A stretch of 64,000 nt of DNA. Source: Rhodococcus antarcticus (GTDB taxonomy: Bacteria; Actinomycetota; Actinomycetes; Mycobacteriales; Mycobacteriaceae). Within the stretch, counting starts at the first letter, position 1; each line of letters opens with the position of its first letter. The stretch spans positions 3,038,001 through 3,102,000 of the forward strand of contig NZ_CP110615.1 in assembly GCF_026153295.1 (NCBI RefSeq). Direction: 5' to 3'. The translations under genes and the position numbers were made by a program. The notes beneath the pieces were generated by a model that was given only the letters and a program-made list of their open reading frames with translations, made no database searches and was not told where the DNA came from. Below, one piece after another: positions 47,947 to 56,224 of this stretch.

Positions 47947-49572
47947 GTGCGCCCGAGATCCACGTCCGTCCTGTCCGTGCCCGTGCTCCTGGCCGCCATC
48001 GGATCGGCGCTGCTGCTGGGCGCCGGTCCGTCCCACGCCGCGCCGGTGCCCGTGTCGGTGACCGCACCGGTCGCGTCGGTGCACATCGGGTCCGCCCCGA
48101 CCGCGTCAGCGCTGGTCGTGCCTGCGCAGCGTGCTCCCTCCGACGGTGGGCAGCTGCTGCCGCCCGCGGCGCCGCAGCCCGCTCCCGCCTCCCCAGCAGG
48201 CACACCGGCGAGCGCGGGAACGGCCAGCGAGGGTGGGGGGACGAGCCTGCTGGGCTGGATCGGTACCGGTGTCCTGGTGCTGCTGGCCCTGCTCATGACC
48301 GCAGTGGCGAGCACGACGCTGTGGTGGATGCTGCACGCCTGGAAAACTCCGGAAACGTTGCGCAGCACAAGCTTCCGCCGACGTGACCACGTCCCGAGCC
48401 GCTCGTTCTCCCTGCTGGTCCCGGCCCGCCACGAGGAGGCCGTGCTCGGGCAGACCCTCGACTCGCTGGCCGAGATCGACCACCCGGACTTCGAGGTGCT
48501 CGCCATCATCGGCCACGACGACCCGGGCACCGAGACGGTGGCGCGGGCCGCCGCAGCGCGGCATCCCGGTGTGGTGCGGGTGGTCATCGACTCCAACGTG
48601 CCCAAGAACAAGCCCAAGGCGCTGAACACGGCGCTGCTCGAGTGCCGCGGCGACGTCGTCGGTGTCTTCGACGCCGAGGACGACGTGCACCCCGACCTGC
48701 TGCGCCTGGTGGACATGCGTTTCGCCGACACCGGGGCCGACGTCGTCCAGGGCGGGGTCCAGCTGATGAACATCCACTCCAGCTGGTGGTCGATGCGCAA
48801 CTGCCTCGAGTACTACTTCTGGTTCCGCAGCCGGCTGCACTTCCAGGCCGCGCAGAACTTCATCCCCCTGGGCGGCAACACCGTCTTCATGCGGACCGCC
48901 CTGCTGCGGGAGTACGACGGCTGGGACGAGACCTGCCTGGCCGAGGACTGCGAGATCGGCGTTCGGCTCTCGACGGCCGGAGCCAAGGTGGCCGTGGCCT
49001 ACGACCCGGAGGTGGTCACGCGCGAGGAGACCCCGGACACGATCGCGTCGCTGGTGAAGCAGCGCACGCGGTGGGACCAGGGCTTCCTCCAGGTCCTCGG
49101 CAAGGGCGTGTGGAAGCAGATCCCCAGCCGCCGTGCGCGGTGGCTGGCCCGCTACACCCTGGCCATGCCGTTCCTGCAGGCGTTCACCGGCGTGATGATC
49201 CCGATCTCGCTGGTCATCATGCTGACGGCCAAGGTGCCCACGGCGATCACCCTGCTGACGTTCCTGCCGGTCGTGCCCACCCTCATCACGGTGGCCGTGG
49301 AGATGGCGGGGCTGGACGACTTCGCCCGCAGCTTCGGCCTGAAGGCCCGCGCCCGCGACTACGTCAAGCTCGTGCTGGGTGTCTTCCCCTACCAGGTGCT
49401 GCTCGCCTTCGCCGCGCTGCGCTCGGTGTGGCGCCAGCTCCGCGGGGAGAACAGCTGGGAGAAGACCGCGCACTCCAACCTGCACCGCACCGCCGTGGCG
49501 GTCAACGACAAGACCCTGGTGGACACCGAGCCGGGCACCGGTGCCCTGCTGCCCGTCGGAGGTGCGCGATGA
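47947..49572 (+). CDS. BcsA-like membrane glycosyltransferase (GT2) with secreted N-terminal part
   Basis: The 541-residue product is a processive-type GT2 synthase: DAEDDVHPD (nucleotide-sugar Asp motif), EDCEIGVRL (catalytic Asp) and QRTRW (372-376, the QxxRW motif of polymer synthases), followed by three or so C-terminal membrane segments. Unusually the protein starts with a signal-peptide-like sequence (residues 1-30, ending SHAAPVP), then about 85 Ala/Pro-rich residues, then a membrane segment at about 112-135 before the catalytic domain. No PilZ domain is seen. GTG 47947 has GAGGGGGG upstream. ATGA overlap joins it to the next gene. A beta-glucan product is inferred from the two cellulase-type hydrolases nearby. 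Confidence 0.85.
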   Translation: MRPRSTSVLSVPVLLAAIGSALLLGAGPSHAAPVPVSVTAPVASVHIGSAPTASALVVPAQRAPSDGGQLLPPAAPQPAPASPAGTPASAGTASEGGGTSLLGWIGTGVLVLLALLMTAVASTTLWWMLHAWKTPETLRSTSFRRRDHVPSRSFSLLVPARHEEAVLGQTLDSLAEIDHPDFEVLAIIGHDDPGTETVARAAAARHPGVVRVVIDSNVPKNKPKALNTALLECRGDVVGVFDAEDDVHPDLLRLVDMRFADTGADVVQGGVQLMNIHSSWWSMRNCLEYYFWFRSRLHFQAAQNFIPLGGNTVFMRTALLREYDGWDETCLAEDCEIGVRLSTAGAKVAVAYDPEVVTREETPDTIASLVKQRTRWDQGFLQVLGKGVWKQIPSRRARWLARYTLAMPFLQAFTGVMIPISLVIMLTAKVPTAITLLTFLPVVPTLITVAVEMAGLDDFARSFGLKARARDYVKLVLGVFPYQVLLAFAALRSVWRQLRGENSWEKTAHSNLHRTAVAVNDKTLVDTEPGTGALLPVGGAR

Positions 49573-51515
49573 CCGCGCTGCTCGACCGTCCGGCGATGAC
49601 CCCCGGTGCGACGCCTGCAGGACCCGACGGCGCGCTGCGCCGTCTCGCCGGGTGGGCTCGCCGACACCGGACGTCGCTGCTGGTGCTCACCCCGCTGCTG
49701 CTCGTCACCGGTGTGGTGCGATTCGTCGGCATGGTCACCGCCCCGCAGCGGATCGACGACGAGGGCACCTACGTCGCGCAGGCGTACGCCGTGGACAAGC
49801 TGGGCTCGCTCGCGCACTACACCTACTGGTACGACCACCCGCCGCTGGGCTGGATCCAGATCGCCGGGTACACCTGGCTCACCGACGCCTTCAACCGCGC
49901 ACCCAACGCCGTCGCCGCCGGGCGAGAGGCGATGCTCGTCGCTGCCGTCGCGAGCGCGGGTCTGCTGTACGTGCTGGCGCGCCGGCTCGGGGTGTCCCGG
50001 TGGGGCTCGGGTGCGGCCGTTCTCATCATGGGGCTGAGCCCGCTCGCCGTGCAGTTCCAGCGCACCGTGTACCTGGACAACGTGGCCACCCCGTGGGCGC
50101 TGGCCGCCTTCGTGCTCGCGCTGTCCCCACGCAACCGGCTGGCCGCGACCGCCGGAGCCGGTCTGGCCTTCGCCATCGCGGTGCTGAGCAAGGAGACCTA
50201 CCTGCTGCTGCTGCCCGCCCTGGTGTACCTGGTTCTGCGGCACAGCGCCGCCAGCACCCGCCGCTACGCCCTGACGGTTGCCGGCACGCTGTTCGTGCTC
50301 GCGGGCGCCGGCTACGGGCTGCTCGCACTGGTCAAGGGGGAGCTGCTGCCCGGCCCGAACCGGGTGAGCCTGGTCGGCGGGCTGGAGTTCCAGCTCGGTG
50401 GCCGACAGTCCAGCGGCAGCCTGTTCGACCCGTCCTCGCTGTCACGGCGCACCCTGGACACCTGGCTGCAGCTGGACACCGTCCTGCCGGTGGCCAGCGT
50501 CCTCGCCGCCGTCACCGGGTTGTTCGTCCGCCGGCTGCGCCCGATCGCCGTGGGCATGGTGTTCCTCCTGCTGATGATGCTGCGCCCCGGCTACCTACCG
50601 GTCCCCTACGTCATCGCGCTGCTGCCCTTCGGAGCCCTGCTCGTCGCCGGGGTGGTCGACGCCGCGGTCCGCGCGGCGCTGCGCACCGGCCGCTGGCGCT
50701 CACTCGCGGCGGTGACCGCCACGGTGGCGGTCCTGCTCGGCGGCGCCGGGGTCGCCACCGCCGCCCCGGCCTGGACCGGTCAGCTCCGCGGGCTGGCCCT
50801 GGCGAACCTCGACGCCCCTGTGGCGCAGGGCGAGGCATGGGCGACAGCGAACATCCCGAAGGGCCAGCGGATGCTGGTCGACGACGCCATGTGGGTGGAT
50901 CTCGTCCGCTCCGGTCGCGACCGCAACAACATCGTCTGGTTCTACAAGGCCGACACCGACTCCGCCGTCATCGACATGGCGCCCAACGGGTGGCGGGACT
51001 ACGGCTGGGTCATCACCACGGAGTCGATGCGCCGCTCGGCCGACGGCTCCCCCACCATCGCCCAGGCCATCGCCAACAGCACCCTCGCCGCCAGCTTCGG
51101 GCAGGGCAACACCCGGGTGGAGGTGCGCCAGGTCCACCCCGAGGGCATCGACGCGGTGAACGCCACCAACGGTGCGGCCGCCTCGGCCCGCAGCCAGGGC
51201 GGCGCACAGCTGGCAGGCAACCCCGCGATCGCGGCCGACACCGCCACCGCCGACCTGCTCACCGGGGGCCGGGTGGACTCCCGCGCCATGGCGGGCCTCG
51301 CGGCCCTCGCCGCCCAGCAGCCGGTGACGCTGCTCGGCGCACCCGCGGTGGACGGGGAGGACGCGGCCGGCACACCCCGCCGGCAGCTGCTCCTCAGTGG
51401 CGGTGCCCCCGTGCAGCAGTTCTTCGCTACCCAGACGGGCGCTCTCGCACCCACGGAGGTCACCACCTCCGGCGACGACGTGCTGGTGACCTACTCCGCG
51501 GTGGCGCCCACGTGA
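49569..51515 (+). CDS. GT-C (ArnT/PMT-like) glycosyltransferase
   Basis: The 648-residue multi-pass protein has about ten membrane segments in its first 430 residues and a large extracytoplasmic C-terminal domain. The first outer loop has the acidic pair DDEGTY and the motif DHPPLG, both typical of polyprenyl-phosphate-sugar-dependent GT-C enzymes. It probably adds sugars outside the membrane, to the glycan or a surface protein. ATG 49569 overlaps the GT2 stop. The C-terminal domain (DDAMWVDLVRSG, NNIVWFYKADTD) is seen in related ArnT-like proteins. Confidence 0.85.
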   Translation: MTALLDRPAMTPGATPAGPDGALRRLAGWARRHRTSLLVLTPLLLVTGVVRFVGMVTAPQRIDDEGTYVAQAYAVDKLGSLAHYTYWYDHPPLGWIQIAGYTWLTDAFNRAPNAVAAGREAMLVAAVASAGLLYVLARRLGVSRWGSGAAVLIMGLSPLAVQFQRTVYLDNVATPWALAAFVLALSPRNRLAATAGAGLAFAIAVLSKETYLLLLPALVYLVLRHSAASTRRYALTVAGTLFVLAGAGYGLLALVKGELLPGPNRVSLVGGLEFQLGGRQSSGSLFDPSSLSRRTLDTWLQLDTVLPVASVLAAVTGLFVRRLRPIAVGMVFLLLMMLRPGYLPVPYVIALLPFGALLVAGVVDAAVRAALRTGRWRSLAAVTATVAVLLGGAGVATAAPAWTGQLRGLALANLDAPVAQGEAWATANIPKGQRMLVDDAMWVDLVRSGRDRNNIVWFYKADTDSAVIDMAPNGWRDYGWVITTESMRRSADGSPTIAQAIANSTLAASFGQGNTRVEVRQVHPEGIDAVNATNGAAASARSQGGAQLAGNPAIAADTATADLLTGGRVDSRAMAGLAALAAQQPVTLLGAPAVDGEDAAGTPRRQLLLSGGAPVQQFFATQTGALAPTEVTTSGDDVLVTYSAVAPT

Positions 51516-51535
51516 GCCGCTGCGCAGCACTCGAC

Positions 51536-51610
51536 CACCACACCCACGTCCACCACGAACACGTCTACCACGAACACGTCCACCACACCCATGTCCACCA
51601 CGAACACGTC
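51536..51610 (+). repeat. 15-bp tandem repeat, five copies, potentially His-rich
   Basis: Five 15-bp units (51536-51550, 51551-51565, 51566-51580, 51581-51595, 51596-51610) follow the pattern CACCACGAACACGTC with small changes. They lie between the GT-C and DUF4397 genes and are in frame with the latter, where they read HHTHV, HHEHV, YHEHV, HHTHV, HHEHV. A GTG at 51512 overlapping the GT-C stop could start translation through them. Confidence 0.9.
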
Positions 51611-51622
51611 CCAGGAGGACCC

Positions 51623-52510
51623 GTGACCCGTGCCCGCACCCTGCTCGTCCCGCTCGTGACCGTGCTGGCCGCACTGCTCGTCGGTCTCCTCGGGGCTGGG
51701 ACCGCCGCCGCGCAGGCCGCACCCGCGGCGAACCCCAGCGGGTTCGTCCGCCTCGGGCACCTCGCGCCCGACGTGGGACCGGTGGACGTCTACCTCGCAC
51801 CGTTCGGGGGTGCGCAGCAGTCGGTCATCACCAAGGCGCCCTACGGATCGCTGACGGCCTACCAGACGCTGGCCCCCGGCGACTACACGTTGGCGATGCG
51901 ACCGGCAGGCACCCCGGCCGGCTCCGCCCCCATGCTCTCCGCCCAGGTCACCGTCGCCGCGGGCTCGGCGTACACCGTGCTGGCCACGGGCCGGATGGGC
52001 GCACTGTCCACGTCCGTGATCACCGATGACCTCACCCCACCACCCGCCAACGCCTCCCGGGTGCGACTCATCCAGGGATCCACCAAGGCCCAGGACCTCA
52101 CCGTCGAGGCCGTCGGCGGGCCCACGCTGGCCCGCGGACTCGCCTACGGCACCGCCACCGGCTACGCGAACGTCCCTCAAGGCCGGTGGACGCTGAAGGT
52201 CACCGCCCCCGACGGCAGCTCCGCGATGGCCTCGGCGCCGGTGGTCGACCTCACCGCAGGATCGGTCAACAGCCTTCTCGTCACCGACACCAGCAGCGGT
52301 GGCTTCGCCATCACCCCTGTGGTCGACGCCGCCGGCATCAACACCGCCATGGCCCCCGCCGGCGGGGTGGAAACCGGCGCCGGCGGCACCGCCACCACCA
52401 TCATCGACACCACCTCCAGCTCGACCACCCCCGTCCTCGGGATCGGTCTCCTGCTGGTGGCCGTCGGTGGTGTCCTCGCACGCCGCAGGACGGTGGCAGC
52501 ACAGCCGTGA
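51623..52510 (+). CDS. Secreted DUF4397 domain protein with C-terminal anchor
   Basis: From GTG 51623, with AGGAGG four bases upstream, the 295-residue product begins with a signal peptide (to about AQA, residue 30) and carries a DUF4397 beta-sandwich (VRLGHLAPDVGPVDVYLAPFGG). The end has a Thr/Ser-rich stretch, a hydrophobic segment (VLGIGLLLVAVGGVLA) and RRR, the layout of a sortase substrate, but no LPxTG-type pentapeptide is visible. Starting instead at GTG 51512, which overlaps the previous stop like every other junction in this operon, would add 37 residues including the His-rich repeats ahead of the signal peptide. It is a likely surface partner of the sortase two genes on. Confidence 0.82.
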   Translation: MTRARTLLVPLVTVLAALLVGLLGAGTAAAQAAPAANPSGFVRLGHLAPDVGPVDVYLAPFGGAQQSVITKAPYGSLTAYQTLAPGDYTLAMRPAGTPAGSAPMLSAQVTVAAGSAYTVLATGRMGALSTSVITDDLTPPPANASRVRLIQGSTKAQDLTVEAVGGPTLARGLAYGTATGYANVPQGRWTLKVTAPDGSSAMASAPVVDLTAGSVNSLLVTDTSSGGFAITPVVDAAGINTAMAPAGGVETGAGGTATTIIDTTSSSTTPVLGIGLLLVAVGGVLARRRTVAAQP

Positions 52511-53610
52511 GCACCCTGCAACGACTGCTCGCGGGTGCCCTCGCCGTGCTCGTGGTCACCGCGTCCGCCGTCCTGGTCCTGGACCGCGGCCCCACCCCGA
52601 CAGGTCCTGACCCTGCAGAGGAGGTGGCCGTGGCCTCGGCGCAGCACTTCCTCGCCGACTACACCGACGCCGACGGCCGGGTGGTGCGCCGCGACCAGGG
52701 CAGCGACACCGTCAGCGAGGGCCAGGCCTACGGGATGCTGCTCGCCGTCGCCGCGGGTGACCGCGACCGCTTCACCACCATCTGGGGGTGGGCCAAGAAC
52801 AACCTGCTGCGCCCCGACGGCCTCATGTCCTGGCAGTGGCGCGACGGTGCCGTCGTCGACCCCGCGTCCGCGGCCGACGCCGACCTCGACGCCGCCCGCG
52901 CTCTCGTCCTGGCCGGCGACCGTTTCGGGGACACCTCGCTGACGGCGGACGGACGCACCATGGCCGCGGCCGTGCTCGACCACGAAACCGCGCGGACCCC
53001 GCTCGGACTCGTGCTCACCGCGGGGACGTGGGCGCGAACGGCACCGTGGGCGGTCAACCCGAGCTACTTCTCCCCCGGAGCCACCCGCGAGCTGGCCACG
53101 GCCACCGGCGACCCCCGGTGGGCCGAGCTCCGCGCCGGGGGCACCGCGGTGACGCAGGCGCTGCTGGTGGAGAACCCGCTGCCCCCCGACTGGGCCCAGG
53201 TGAGCAGCTCGGGCGAGGTCAGCGCGAGAACCGCCCCCGACGGCGCCGCGCCGCGCTTCTCCTTCGACGCCGCCCGGACGGTGCTCCGAACGGCCGAGTC
53301 GTGCAACCCCGCCGACCGCGCCCTGGCCGCCGACACCGCCCGCGTGCTCGACCAGCCCGTCGACCAGGTCCGCGGAATCTACGCACTGGACGGTTCCCCC
53401 ACCGTCGACTGGCAGCACCCGCTGATGCTCGCCGCCGCGGCCGCCGCCGACAGCGCGGTGGGCGACACCGGCAGGGCGGCGACCGCCCTCGACGCCGCGG
53501 CCGCACTGGACGACCACGCACCCAGCTACTACGGCGGGGCGTGGGTCGCCCTGGGCCGGGTGCTGCTGCAGACCAACCTGCTCGGCTCCTGCCCGGCGGT
53601 GACCGCGTGA
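52507..53610 (+). CDS. GH8-family endoglucanase-like (BcsZ-type) hydrolase
   Basis: The 367 residues show the GH8 signatures SEGQAYGMLLA, with the general acid Glu71, and DADLDAARAL, with catalytic Asp at about 124-128; WRDG and the NPSYFSP region also fit. An N-terminal signal anchor (about 6-25) puts it outside the membrane. BcsZ-type enzymes trim nascent beta-1,4-glucan during secretion. GTG 52507 overlaps the DUF4397 stop (GTGA). This gene is the best argument that the cluster makes a cellulose-like polymer. Confidence 0.88.
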   Translation: MSTLQRLLAGALAVLVVTASAVLVLDRGPTPTGPDPAEEVAVASAQHFLADYTDADGRVVRRDQGSDTVSEGQAYGMLLAVAAGDRDRFTTIWGWAKNNLLRPDGLMSWQWRDGAVVDPASAADADLDAARALVLAGDRFGDTSLTADGRTMAAAVLDHETARTPLGLVLTAGTWARTAPWAVNPSYFSPGATRELATATGDPRWAELRAGGTAVTQALLVENPLPPDWAQVSSSGEVSARTAPDGAAPRFSFDAARTVLRTAESCNPADRALAADTARVLDQPVDQVRGIYALDGSPTVDWQHPLMLAAAAAADSAVGDTGRAATALDAAAALDDHAPSYYGGAWVALGRVLLQTNLLGSCPAVTA

Positions 53611-54218
53611 TCAGCGCCGCGCGCGCAACGGGGGCCGCGATCCTCACGCTGGGCCTGCTCGCGGGCTGCGCCAGCACCCCCGGCCAGGCCCCCACCGCCG
53701 CACCCACCAGCCCGTCGGCCCCGGCGGCGGCACCGCTCGACGGACCGCAGCCCATCCCGGCCGGCGCCACCGTGTCCCCCACGAGGGTGCAGGTGCCTGC
53801 GATCGGCGTGGACACCTCGGAGCTGGAGAAGCTCAGCCGCGCTACCGGTGGGGAGCTCAACCCCCCGGTGGACTTCAACCGGGCCGGCTACTACGTGAAC
53901 GGTCCGGCCCCCGGAGACCCCGGACCCGCCGTCATCGCAGCCCACGTCGACGACACCAGCGGCCCGAAGGTGTTCTACCGGCTCCGCGAGCTCACCACCG
54001 GTGACCAGGTACGGGTGACCCGCTCGGACGGGCGGGTCGTCACTTTTCGGGTCGACGCGGTCGAGCAGTACCCCAAGGACCAGTTCCCCACAGCCGCGGT
54101 GTATGGCCCGCAGCCCGGGGCGTCGTTACGCCTGATCACCTGCGGTGGCAGCTTCGACGCGGCGGCGCGCTCGTACCGGGACAACATCGTCGTCTACGCC
54201 AGCGAGGTCCCCGGGTAG
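53607..54218 (+). CDS. Class F sortase, predicted lipoprotein
   Basis: The 203-residue protein has the sortase triad: His113 (AAHVDD), Cys179 (LITCGG) and an Arg in SYRDN (Arg191). Its N-terminus is a lipobox, LAGC with Cys21, so it is probably lipid-anchored outside the membrane; most sortases use a transmembrane helix instead. A Pro/Ala/Thr-rich linker (about 22-55) follows. Class F sortases attach or join surface proteins in actinobacteria. GTG 53607 overlaps the GH8 stop (GTGA). Confidence 0.88.
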   Translation: MISAARATGAAILTLGLLAGCASTPGQAPTAAPTSPSAPAAAPLDGPQPIPAGATVSPTRVQVPAIGVDTSELEKLSRATGGELNPPVDFNRAGYYVNGPAPGDPGPAVIAAHVDDTSGPKVFYRLRELTTGDQVRVTRSDGRVVTFRVDAVEQYPKDQFPTAAVYGPQPGASLRLITCGGSFDAAARSYRDNIVVYASEVPG

Positions 54219-54226
54219 GGCTTCGC

Positions 54227-55591
54227 TCAGCGCGCGAGGGACATGGCGTAGTCGGTCCACCACTGCCCTGCCGGGGGTCCGCCACCACAGCTGCCATCGG
54301 ACTCCCCCACCCGCTTCACCCACAGGTTCGCGTCCTGGTGGGATCCGTCGGTGACCATCCCCGGGACGGCCCCGAGCTTGCGGCCCGCCGGGTTGCACCA
54401 CTGGCTGGTGGCCCCGGCGCCGTTGCGGCTGGTGTCGATGACGTAGCGAGCTCCCCCTGTTCCCGCGGAGACCTGCTCGGCGTACGCCCGCTCGTCGGCG
54501 CTGGTCTGGAACGCGCTGACGTTCGTGGCGAACCCCCGCGCCCCGGCAACACCCGCAGCCCGCAGGCGCGAGGCCATCGTCGCTGCATCCACCCACCCGG
54601 AGTGCCCGGCATCGAGGTACACCGTGGCGCCCGCCGAGGTCAGGGTGGTCACGGCTGCCCGCAGCAGCCCCGAGCGGTCACCCTGGCCCGAGCACGCACC
54701 CAGCTCGGCGAGCGCGTCCGGCTCCAGCACCACGGCGGTGCGGGTGCCACGCAGCCCATCGGCCACCGCCGACACCCATCCCGGGTAGGTGTCGGGGGTC
54801 AACCCGCCCGCGGAGTAGCTGCCACAGTCGCGACCAGGGATGGCGTAGACCACCACCACACCGGTCTGCCCCGCACTGTTGGCCCGCCGCGCGTAACCGC
54901 CCACAGCAGCCCCGACCTGGTCACGGGAGTACCAGTCGCCCGCCCAGAACGCCGCGGTCTGCGCGGAGATCCGGTCCAGCGCCGCCGCCCCGGACGGGTC
55001 ACCGGCCCGGCGGGCGGTCGCGGCGGCCACCGACGGGTAGCGGGGATCGACGTACGGCCGGCCCGCAGCGAACGGATTCGTGGTCTTGGCACCCGTCGGT
55101 GCAGGAGCGGTAGTGCCCGTCGGTGAGGTGGTGGTGCTGGTGCTCGTTGGTGCAGTGGTGTCGACCCAGCCCACGTGCAGGTTGCGGTCGCACCCCGGAC
55201 CAACGGCGTCGTTGGGGAAGCCGATCGCGACGGAGTGAGCGCCGGCCGCCAAGACCGGCCCGACCGGGTAGCTCCACCACTCCGACGCGTTGACCACGTC
55301 CACCCGACCCAGAACCGCACCGTCGACGCTGATGACGGCCTGCGGCGGACCGTTGCAGAGGTCCGCGCGAGCATGCAGCACGAGCTGACCGCCATCCGGC
55401 ACCGATGTGCTCGCACTACCGACACTCCACAGCAACGCCTCCGTGCCAGTCGGGGTACCGACCGCCGACTGGACGGCACCCGCCCCAGGCGACACGGTCC
55501 AGACGGTGCTCGCCGCGGCAGCGACGGAGCCGCTGAGCAGCACGAGTGGGGTGATGAGCGCCCACAGGATCACGCGACGGGTACGGGGCAC
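54227..55591 (-). CDS. GH6 cellulase with N-terminal carbohydrate-binding domain
   Basis: The 454-residue secreted enzyme has a signal peptide (about 1-27), a CBM36/60-like beta-sandwich (about 40-145), a Thr-rich linker, and a GH6 barrel: YAIPGRDCGSYSAGG, LEPDAL with general acid Asp292, YLDAGHSGW, FATNVSAF, DTSRNG, CNPAGRKLG and LWVKRVGESDG. GH6 enzymes cleave beta-1,4-glucan from the non-reducing end or internally. It converges on the sortase gene with eight bases between stops. GTG 55591 is used; the 369 bases upstream of it to the tRNA hold no recognisable gene. Confidence 0.9.
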   Translation of the reverse strand: MPRTRRVILWALITPLVLLSGSVAAAASTVWTVSPGAGAVQSAVGTPTGTEALLWSVGSASTSVPDGGQLVLHARADLCNGPPQAVISVDGAVLGRVDVVNASEWWSYPVGPVLAAGAHSVAIGFPNDAVGPGCDRNLHVGWVDTTAPTSTSTTTSPTGTTAPAPTGAKTTNPFAAGRPYVDPRYPSVAAATARRAGDPSGAAALDRISAQTAAFWAGDWYSRDQVGAAVGGYARRANSAGQTGVVVVYAIPGRDCGSYSAGGLTPDTYPGWVSAVADGLRGTRTAVVLEPDALAELGACSGQGDRSGLLRAAVTTLTSAGATVYLDAGHSGWVDAATMASRLRAAGVAGARGFATNVSAFQTSADERAYAEQVSAGTGGARYVIDTSRNGAGATSQWCNPAGRKLGAVPGMVTDGSHQDANLWVKRVGESDGSCGGGPPAGQWWTDYAMSLAR

Positions 55592-55960
55592 CCCCACACC
55601 TTCGGCACCAGCGGGGCACCGCCTTAACCCCTGACGCCAGAACACTTCACGACCCCGGCTCGGGACCGGGCGTCGGGGCTGCCACCAGCCATGAGCAGAG
55701 GCCGCCGGAGCAGCTCGCCCCGGGTCCACGACGGCGGTTGAGGACGCCAGGACGTGTTCGCAGGGGGCCGTGCCGGCCTCGCGGAGCACCCCGCAGCGCA
55801 CAAGGGACCGCAGTGGCCCCACGTCTGGCCGCGAAGCGCCTCCGGATTGCTCGACCCGCCGGTCCCGAGGACAACACACGAGACACCCGTTGCGACTCCG
55901 TCGAGTCCGGGCCGGAGCGGGTGCTCGCCGGAGCGAGTCCAGCCTGACCTGGCTCAAGCG

Positions 55961-56036
55961 TGGAGCCGCCTGTCGGAATCGAACCGACGACCTTCTCATT
56001 ACGAGTGAGATGCTCTACCGACTGAGCTAAGGCGGC
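55961..56036 (-). tRNA. tRNA-Thr (anticodon CGT)
   Basis: On the minus strand a full cloverleaf can be drawn. The acceptor stem is GCCGCCT with AGGCGGC. The anticodon stem TCTCA/TGAGA holds the loop CTCGTAA, so the anticodon is CGT, reading ACG. The T-arm is TCGGTTCGATTCCGA, and the terminal CCA is encoded at 55961-55963. Confidence 0.97.
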
Positions 56037-56224
56037 GTACCCCTTGGGCTTGCTGAGCATACCGGCCACCACGGGGCGCGCCGACACGGGCCGCGCCTCA
56101 CGGGGGCCGCACGCAGCGTCGCGCCGGGACCGTCCCATGGACCATCCGGGTGAGGGTCGTCACCGACTCGCCGATCCGTCGTTGAGGGGTCAGAACACCC
56201 GTCACACCGACTTCCGGAGGATCC

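Noticed and set aside
51536-51610. CRISPR-like array
   Set aside because: Units are 15 bp, directly adjacent and in frame, with no spacers; no cas genes are near.
55592-55960. Small genes between the GH6 gene and the tRNA
   Set aside because: Short open frames here have no ribosome-binding sites or recognisable products; I see nothing convincing in these 369 bases.
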